From positions 62,001 to 126,000 of the forward strand of contig JAGXIT010000005.1 in assembly GCA_024635495.1 (NCBI GenBank): a stretch of DNA of 64,000 nucleotides. The letters run 5' to 3'. The notes below the pieces were generated by a model. It ran no database searches. It had not been told where the DNA came from and saw nothing but the letters and a program-made list of their open reading frames with translations. The stretch is from Candidatus Saccharimonadota bacterium. GTDB lineage: Bacteria; Patescibacteriota; Saccharimonadia; Saccharimonadales; UBA4665. Numbering within the stretch: position 1 is the stretch's first letter; each line of letters starts with the position of its first letter. Positions 58,405-64,000 of this stretch are shown one piece after another. The translations under genes and the position numbers were made by a program.

Positions 58405-60372
58405 CTATCGAATATTCGTCAGGCTGACTTCGGCAATCTTCACTGGGTCGCCACCATCGATATTCACGGCGTAATCGGCCACCTCATTGCTGTTTGCTAC
58501 ACGGTAGACGACGGTCCTGTTATTGAGCCAGTAGAGTGGTGCCTGCAAGCTTCGCTGCGTAGTAATCTCTGCATCTGTTGCTATCGAATCTTCTACGTTG
58601 TGGGCAAGTAGGACACCATTGGTATCTCGTGCATCAACCCAGGCACTCGTCTTACCGTCTGGACTATCGACATAGTAGCGTGTCGTATAGGTATCAGATG
58701 GCGTCGTCTTTGTCGGTGCAGATTGACCGATAGTGTACTCGTACCACGTGCTTGGTGTTTGCAACTTCATCAGGTTATATTCCGTACGCATAAGCGACCA
58801 GAAGGATGCTTTGGCAAGTGTTTTTTTGCTCGAGCCATCGATATCCACTTGCGCAAAAACCGTTTTCTCACTCGACGATGAAGTATGTGAAACATAGTAG
58901 AGTGTTGAGCCGATAAGCTGTGTTGAGTAGCCGAAGCTATTACCGTTAGCCAGCTGGAAGCGTTCGCCATTCTTCGTATCATAGGCTATGATCTTCATTC
59001 GGCTCGGATTGCCCGCACTGGTGCCTGACACGATCTGTTGGTAGATGAGCATATCTCCACGCCAGCCAAGTAATTGAGCCTGCTCGACATGGTCAATCGT
59101 GGTCATATCACCCGTCGTAACATCGACGATATTAAGTGCTGTCAGTAAATAGCCGTCGCTATTTCGCTGATCATCCCGTGTTGAGGCGACCGCAACTTTT
59201 TTGCCGTCTGGGCTTGGCAGCGTAGCCATAGATTGCCCTTCTCGGCCTGTACCTGCCAGTAGCACAGCTTTATCCTGTCCATCGATATACGTTTTGTACA
59301 CATCGTACTTACCGCTCACTTTACTGACGTAGATTGCGTGCAGGCTCGGTATTAGTTTGTGCTCGGTGATTGCAGCCAGGTCTTTCGGTACGCTCAGTGA
59401 ATCTGTGCGATAGCCATCCTTGACCGCTTCTATCTTGGTATCGGCCGAAGCATTTGCTTCAAGAGTTATGATAGCCTTGCCGTCTTTGTCGGTCTTGGCT
59501 GTCGATTCGCCGCTCGTAAGCGCAACATCCTGCACCGGCTTACCAGAGAGATAATCGGTAAATACGTAGCTGAGCTGCACGCCAACTGGCTTGAGCGTAA
59601 CATCATCGATCTCTATGATACGCATGCCGAAATTTTGATCCTGCGTATAAGTCGCAAAGGCTATCTTGCTAATCTCTATCTCTTGGTCGCCCAAACGGAT
59701 GCCGGTGACTTTTGCTTTACCTGAATCATTTGTCTTACTACTAGCATCACCCACCTGCACTACCGCATTTTGCAGCGGCAAATTGGTCGCACCATCATAA
59801 ACCGTGACGAGCATGCTCGTCCGTACACCAAACGTATTGAGCACGGCAGCGCGAATAGGCTCGACTGCGAAAAAAGTTATGATGAGCGCAAGCACTCCGA
59901 CGAGCGTGGCATAGCGAGACCATGGGTTAGTCCACCAGCCGTGCCACTTACTTTTGAGTTTCGCCCACACGGATTTCTTGGAGACAACTGGTTCTTCCTT
60001 GCTCTCGGGCAAGGCTGCGTCTGCATCACTATGCACGATATCGTCGACGGCCTTGTCGGTCGCCTCGCTCTCGACTTCAGCTGATGTGCTCAAGTCAATG
60101 TCTTCGTCTGCGTCGGCATCTATCGTCGGCTCGGCCTGCTCGGGTTCGGCTGTGGACTCACTCGATGCTTGGTCTTCTGCTGCGTCTTCGGGCATGCCAG
60201 GGATTTTGAGCGGAGGCAAATCGGATGCTGCTGTATTAATTCGTTCAGCCGATTCAGCTGGCTCAAACTGCTCGGATTCTGTGAAGTCCGGGTTCATGAT
60301 TTCCTCGACATGGTGCTCGGCTTCGAGCTCTTCGGGGTCTGGAGTTTCTACTGGTACTTGTTTCTTTGCCAT
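58405..60372 (-). CDS. Membrane protein with carboxypeptidase-regulatory-like and TolB-like ectodomain
   Basis: Acidic N terminus, TM YATLVGVLALIITFFAV, VTVYDGATNLPLQNAVVQVGDASSKTNDSGKAKV. Confidence 0.65.
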   Translation of the reverse strand: MAKKQVPVETPDPEELEAEHHVEEIMNPDFTESEQFEPAESAERINTAASDLPPLKIPGMPEDAAEDQASSESTAEPEQAEPTIDADADEDIDLSTSAEVESEATDKAVDDIVHSDADAALPESKEEPVVSKKSVWAKLKSKWHGWWTNPWSRYATLVGVLALIITFFAVEPIRAAVLNTFGVRTSMLVTVYDGATNLPLQNAVVQVGDASSKTNDSGKAKVTGIRLGDQEIEISKIAFATYTQDQNFGMRIIEIDDVTLKPVGVQLSYVFTDYLSGKPVQDVALTSGESTAKTDKDGKAIITLEANASADTKIEAVKDGYRTDSLSVPKDLAAITEHKLIPSLHAIYVSKVSGKYDVYKTYIDGQDKAVLLAGTGREGQSMATLPSPDGKKVAVASTRDDQRNSDGYLLTALNIVDVTTGDMTTIDHVEQAQLLGWRGDMLIYQQIVSGTSAGNPSRMKIIAYDTKNGERFQLANGNSFGYSTQLIGSTLYYVSHTSSSSEKTVFAQVDIDGSSKKTLAKASFWSLMRTEYNLMKLQTPSTWYEYTIGQSAPTKTTPSDTYTTRYYVDSPDGKTSAWVDARDTNGVLLAHNVEDSIATDAEITTQRSLQAPLYWLNNRTVVYRVANSNEVADYAVNIDGGDPVKIAEVSLTNIR

Positions 60373-60699
60373 GGTGCTTATCCTTCTGGCAGATATTGTA
60401 CCTTGCGACCCTCCAGAATGTAAGCCTCACCCTACTCAACAGAGGTGGAAAATACCCGTGAAAACCCGTGAAAATTTATAGCCTAACTAAACAATTTATT
60501 GATTAGACGATAATTTACTATACATTCTGTGCTATTTTTCGAGAAAATATAGCACATTTGAATTTCTTTTTTTTGATCATGTACCGGCCTTAGTGTATCC
60601 ACAACAAACTTTGTGAAACTGCTATATCGAAACGATGACCGGGGGAATTCAGAAAGAGATTACTGTACTTTTTTACTTTTTTATGCCATAATTACTTTC

Positions 60700-61221
60700 A
60701 TGACAGAGACTTTGGGAGATCCAACTGCAGTTGGCTACTTTGATTATGATTCCGTGGTGCCTAGCCAGATTTCTGGCGGACGGCTACCTTTTGGTGAAAT
60801 TGTTTACATCGACAATGTAGAAGCATATTCAAAAACCATTGTTCGTGAGTTAGGCAAATTAAGTATGAGCTTCGTATGGGCTACCGAGCGAGAGCCGGAG
60901 GACTTAGAAGAATTCTTCGAGCGAGTGCCGACACTCGCTGGCTTTCCCCAGCTGGAGCTACGCCGAAACAAACGAGGCGTAGACCTTGTCCTAGACAAAG
61001 CCGCAGCAATCAAAAATGATCAAAGAGAAAATCCTCGACCATTTATATTTGTAACACCCGAGCGAGACGACGAGATTATTACGCAAGTTAAGAAAATATT
61101 GCCCGCCACGCTGCATCAGCTAATACTTACTAACCCAAATGCGGGTATTAACCTCCGTTCCTTAGGAATAATCCAAGAGTTTGACCGGTTGTATGCAAAC
61201 GTAGATCAACCGCAGGATTAA
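60700..61221 (+). CDS. HAD-like protein 1 (HAD_SAK_2-type)
   Basis: GYFDYDSVVP (DxD), FVWATERE, PFIFVTPERD, LILTNPNAGINLRSLGIIQEF. Confidence 0.6.
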   Translation: MTETLGDPTAVGYFDYDSVVPSQISGGRLPFGEIVYIDNVEAYSKTIVRELGKLSMSFVWATEREPEDLEEFFERVPTLAGFPQLELRRNKRGVDLVLDKAAAIKNDQRENPRPFIFVTPERDDEIITQVKKILPATLHQLILTNPNAGINLRSLGIIQEFDRLYANVDQPQD

Positions 61222-61230
61222 TTGCATAAT

Positions 61231-61797
61231 ATGAGCCTTCCGGAAGCCAATGGAACCCGCATATATCTCGATGATTTGGGTACGGTTTTCCCAGATGCCA
61301 GTATGGAGACACTTAGTGGCATATCCGAACTGCAGTTCGAGGAGCTTGACGGGCTTCGCAGATACTCCCCAGAGATTGTGCATGGACTCGGCGAGATCGC
61401 CACATTAGGCGCCGAGATTGTCTGGTGTACGACGCGCACTAAGGCAGATTTGAAAAGTGTTGGCGTTATTGATGGCCGCTTCAAACACTTGCGACATCTG
61501 GAAATCGTCGGGCCACCAGGCAAGGCCATAATTGAAGTGAAGCGCTTGGCAATTGAAGCAGACCTAGAGAGACTAGGTAAAAAGCCATTTATCTGGGCCG
61601 ACAATGCCATTGATGCAGACGAGAAAGTAAAACAAGGCGAGCGCAAACCTGTTCTCGGTGAAAGAAACCGGGACAATATCAACACAGTATTTACTGGCAT
61701 TCGTTCTTTGTTAATAAGCCCAAACCCAGAAATTGGACTAGAGCCCGAAGCTCTCCGTAATATGGCAGCATTTATAAAAATACATGGAAAATCTTAG
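61231..61797 (+). CDS. HAD-like protein 2 (HAD_SAK_2-type)
   Basis: IYLDDLGTVFP, IVWCTTRTKADL, KPFIWADNAID, LLISPNPEIGLEPEALRNM. Confidence 0.65.
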   Translation: MSLPEANGTRIYLDDLGTVFPDASMETLSGISELQFEELDGLRRYSPEIVHGLGEIATLGAEIVWCTTRTKADLKSVGVIDGRFKHLRHLEIVGPPGKAIIEVKRLAIEADLERLGKKPFIWADNAIDADEKVKQGERKPVLGERNRDNINTVFTGIRSLLISPNPEIGLEPEALRNMAAFIKIHGKS

Positions 61798-61803
61798 TAC
61801 TTG

Positions 61804-62328
61804 ATGAAGCACGGTAATAAATTTATAGAAAAACCTGCGATATTCCTCGGCCTAGAAGGAGTTGTTGGCCCACACATGTCCCCAGAAGAAGCGATGGACG
61901 CGCCGATGCATACAGATTTCGAACTCCGTAAAGTCGATAGCTATAACCGCTACGCGCCGGAGGTTGTCGAGCGGCTTGGGCTAATTAGTACTATGCAGCT
62001 CGTACTCTGTACAGATTTGATTGGTCTTGATCTTCAGCTATTTACGAGGAAACCTGGCTTACGTGGCTTACCAAAGATTAGACCAACTGAAGCAAGGGTG
62101 CAGGATGAGCTTGTCCGAAAAAAATTCGACAAGATATGTAACGACCGGGTGCAATCCCGTATGCCGTTTGTATGGGTAAACGACAGGATAACTCGATCAG
62201 TGCATGATAGTATCGAGACAATATTTGAATATGTACCGCACCTTACTATCCAAACGAATCCAAGAGTAGGGATGACGCGAGAACATCTCGAGAGAATAGA
62301 AGATTTTGCGCAAGAAAATACTTCATAA
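61804..62328 (+). CDS. HAD-like protein 3 (degenerate active site)
   Basis: IFLGLEGVVGP, LVLCTDLIGLDL, MPFVWVNDRIT, LTIQTNPRVGMTREHLERI. Confidence 0.65.
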   Translation: MKHGNKFIEKPAIFLGLEGVVGPHMSPEEAMDAPMHTDFELRKVDSYNRYAPEVVERLGLISTMQLVLCTDLIGLDLQLFTRKPGLRGLPKIRPTEARVQDELVRKKFDKICNDRVQSRMPFVWVNDRITRSVHDSIETIFEYVPHLTIQTNPRVGMTREHLERIEDFAQENTS

Positions 62329-62360
62329 ATTAACTCTTTACTTCTGTTAATCACATCATA

Positions 62361-62398
62361 AATACTAGTATATATACTAGATTTTATACTAGTATTTC
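62361..62398. promoter_or_regulatory. TACTAG palindrome cluster upstream of AbrB-like ORF
   Basis: AATACTAGTATATATACTAGATTTTATACTAGTATTT. Confidence 0.7.
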
Positions 62399-62418
62399 TA
62401 GCGTGCTACAATGAGAGT

Positions 62419-62592
62419 ATGGGTAGAAGAAAAGTAGGACAAGAAAGCATCCGCAGCGTCCAGAAAACGCACGGCACATACACCATCAGCATCCCAATCG
62501 AGACGATGCGTGAGCTCGGCTGGCAAGAACGCCAGCGAGTCGTCGTCACGAAGTCTGGCACGAAGCTCGTTATCAGCGACTTCAAGGGTTAG
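62419..62592 (+). CDS. AbrB/SpoVT-like swapped-hairpin DNA-binding protein (57 aa, not in ORF track)
   Basis: MGRRKVGQESIRSVQKTHGTYTISIPIETMRELGWQERQRVVVTKSGTKLVISDFKG*. Confidence 0.75.
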   Translation: MGRRKVGQESIRSVQKTHGTYTISIPIETMRELGWQERQRVVVTKSGTKLVISDFKG

Positions 62593-62607
62593 TTTGCGAG
62601 AGATTGT

Positions 62608-63228
62608 ATGAGTTTGCAGAGCGAAGGCGCGGCCTATCTCGCGGCACATGATGCCGTGCTCGCACCACTGGTGCAGCAATTCGGCACGCCCACGCCAGCA
62701 GCACATGGCAATTATTATCAAGAGCTCGTCGAGAGCATCATTAGCCAGCAGCTGAGCGTGAAGGCTGGTGCGGCCATCACCCGCCGTTTTGTTGAACTAT
62801 TTGGCAGCGAGTTCCCCTCACCTGCCCAAATCCTCGAGAAAGACGTCGAGACATTGCGCACCGCTGGTCTCAGCCGCGGCAAGGCGTCGTATATTCGTGA
62901 TCTAGCACAGCACGTGCAGGATGGCAGTGTGAAATTCGACCACCTCGATAGCCTGTCGAATGATGAAATCATCGCTGAGCTCACTGCCGTCAAAGGCATT
63001 GGTGAGTGGACGGTGCACATGTTCCTCATGTTCTGCATGGGTCGGGCGGATGTGCTGGCCTGGGGTGATTTGGGTGTGCGCAATGGCATCAAGGCACTCT
63101 ACCGGCTCAAAGACATGCCAGACCGAGCGACAGTCGAAAAGATTGCAGCCAAAAACCACTGGCATCCGTACGAATCGTATGCCTGCTGGTACATCTGGAA
63201 ATCCCTCGACAACGAACCAAACTCATAA
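62608..63228 (+). CDS. AlkA-type DNA-3-methyladenine glycosylase
   Basis: LVESIISQQLSVKAGAAITRRF...LSRGKASYIRDLAQHV...VKGIGEWTVHMFLMF. Confidence 0.93.
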   Translation: MSLQSEGAAYLAAHDAVLAPLVQQFGTPTPAAHGNYYQELVESIISQQLSVKAGAAITRRFVELFGSEFPSPAQILEKDVETLRTAGLSRGKASYIRDLAQHVQDGSVKFDHLDSLSNDEIIAELTAVKGIGEWTVHMFLMFCMGRADVLAWGDLGVRNGIKALYRLKDMPDRATVEKIAAKNHWHPYESYACWYIWKSLDNEPNS

Positions 63229-63365
63229 ATAATCCCGATATTATCCAGATCTACCCCTACGACTAATCGCAATTGGGTTGACGAAATAAGTTATTGGGTG
63301 TACGGTTTTAATGTAATTTAATCCCAGTTCTTGCGTATGGCACGTCGGAACAGAAGGAGCCCACC

Positions 63366-63383
63366 ATGAGTAATTCAACCTAG
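63366..63383 (+). other. Mini-ORF MSNST* with SD, immediately before a terminator
   Basis: AAGGAGcccaccATGAGTAATTCAACCTAG. Confidence 0.45.
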
Positions 63384-63390
63384 TCTTCTT

Positions 63391-63412
63391 TCGTCCTTTT
63401 GGACGATTTTTT
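63391..63412 (+). terminator. Rho-independent terminator between mini-ORF and GHKL ATPase gene
   Basis: TCGTCC-TTTT-GGACGA-TTTTTT. Confidence 0.85.
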
Positions 63413-63443
63413 GTATTAATATTATTATTTTATGGAGACTTTT

Positions 63444-64000
63444 ATGAAAGATAACACACCTAACGCCGGCAAGCTCATCGAATCACTTAGGAGCACCGGC
63501 TATAGCAACTACTCGGCTATAGCCGATCTCGTTGATAACTCGTTGGATGCCCACGCAACGAACGTAAAAATCAAAATCGGTAACTCTACAAATAACGATT
63601 ATCTACTGACTATCAGTGATGACGGCGACGGCATGAATGAGGCCACCTTAGATCAGGCCTTACGTCTAGGTTCCGACATACCCAAAGACAACAATAGTGA
63701 TCTGGGTAAATTTGGAATGGGACTAATTACAGCTAGTATTTCTATCGGGCGCAAGCTAGTAGTCGTCACTAAACAGCACGGTCAATATCTAACGGCTATT
63801 CATGATGTAGACGAAATCATTGATAAAAAGGAATTCATAAAAGAGCTTCGCAGGTCTACAGAACAAGAAATGAATACATTCGCACTATACACCGGTGGCG
63901 CCATGCATGGTACGTTAGTATTAATCAGCAAGATCGATCATCTACAAAGCAAAAACCTGACACAGTTCACTGGTAAGTTAATGAATGACCTCGGCGAAAT
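63444..64000 (+). CDS. GHKL/HSP90-like ATPase (MORC-like), truncated by window edge
   Basis: NYSAIADLVDNSLDAHATNVKI, ISDDGDGMNEATLDQAL, DLGKFGMGLITASISIGRKL. Confidence 0.9.
   Translation, partial: MKDNTPNAGKLIESLRSTGYSNYSAIADLVDNSLDAHATNVKIKIGNSTNNDYLLTISDDGDGMNEATLDQALRLGSDIPKDNNSDLGKFGMGLITASISIGRKLVVVTKQHGQYLTAIHDVDEIIDKKEFIKELRRSTEQEMNTFALYTGGAMHGTLVLISKIDHLQSKNLTQFTGKLMNDLGE

Noticed and set aside
1-64000. Stop-codon reassignment (UGA to Gly, as in Gracilibacteria/Absconditabacteria)
   Set aside because: Housekeeping ORFs are full length and uninterrupted under the standard code.

Overview
This 64-kb window is bacterial, gene-dense and uses the standard genetic code. Its gene content (compact type IV pilus locus, short HrcA, TraG/DUF87-type ATPase, TilS/FtsH/MurJ/LepA housekeeping set, WhiB-like protein) suggests Patescibacteria/CPR, most likely Saccharibacteria (TM7). 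That assignment is an inference from gene content; no 16S rRNA gene is present. Main blocks: recX/recA; a RAYT-type Y1 transposase bracketed by a 16-bp direct repeat; a pilB-pilC-pilin-minor pilins-pilMNO locus; ruvBAC/yebC; comEC; a dnaJ/dnaK/grpE/hrcA block with three CIRCE operators; gmk/lepA/murJ; ftsH/tilS; LCP; ABC exporter; murC; mutY-like; three tandem HAD-like paralogs; an AbrB-like ORF and an AlkA-like glycosylase; and a GHKL (MORC-like) ATPase running off the right edge. There are four tRNA genes (Lys-TTT and three CAT tRNAs, one with the initiator C1-A72 mismatch). The most unusual structure is non-coding. Three of the four tRNAs are followed by a terminator and then a partial second copy of their own 3' half, in which the T-loop carries a 47-82 nt insertion; two of these insertions are near-identical. 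Two tRNAs also share a bipartite structured leader, a related arrangement sits beside lepA, and a three-part TACTAG palindrome is shared by two distant promoters. All calls come from reading the sequence; no database search was run.
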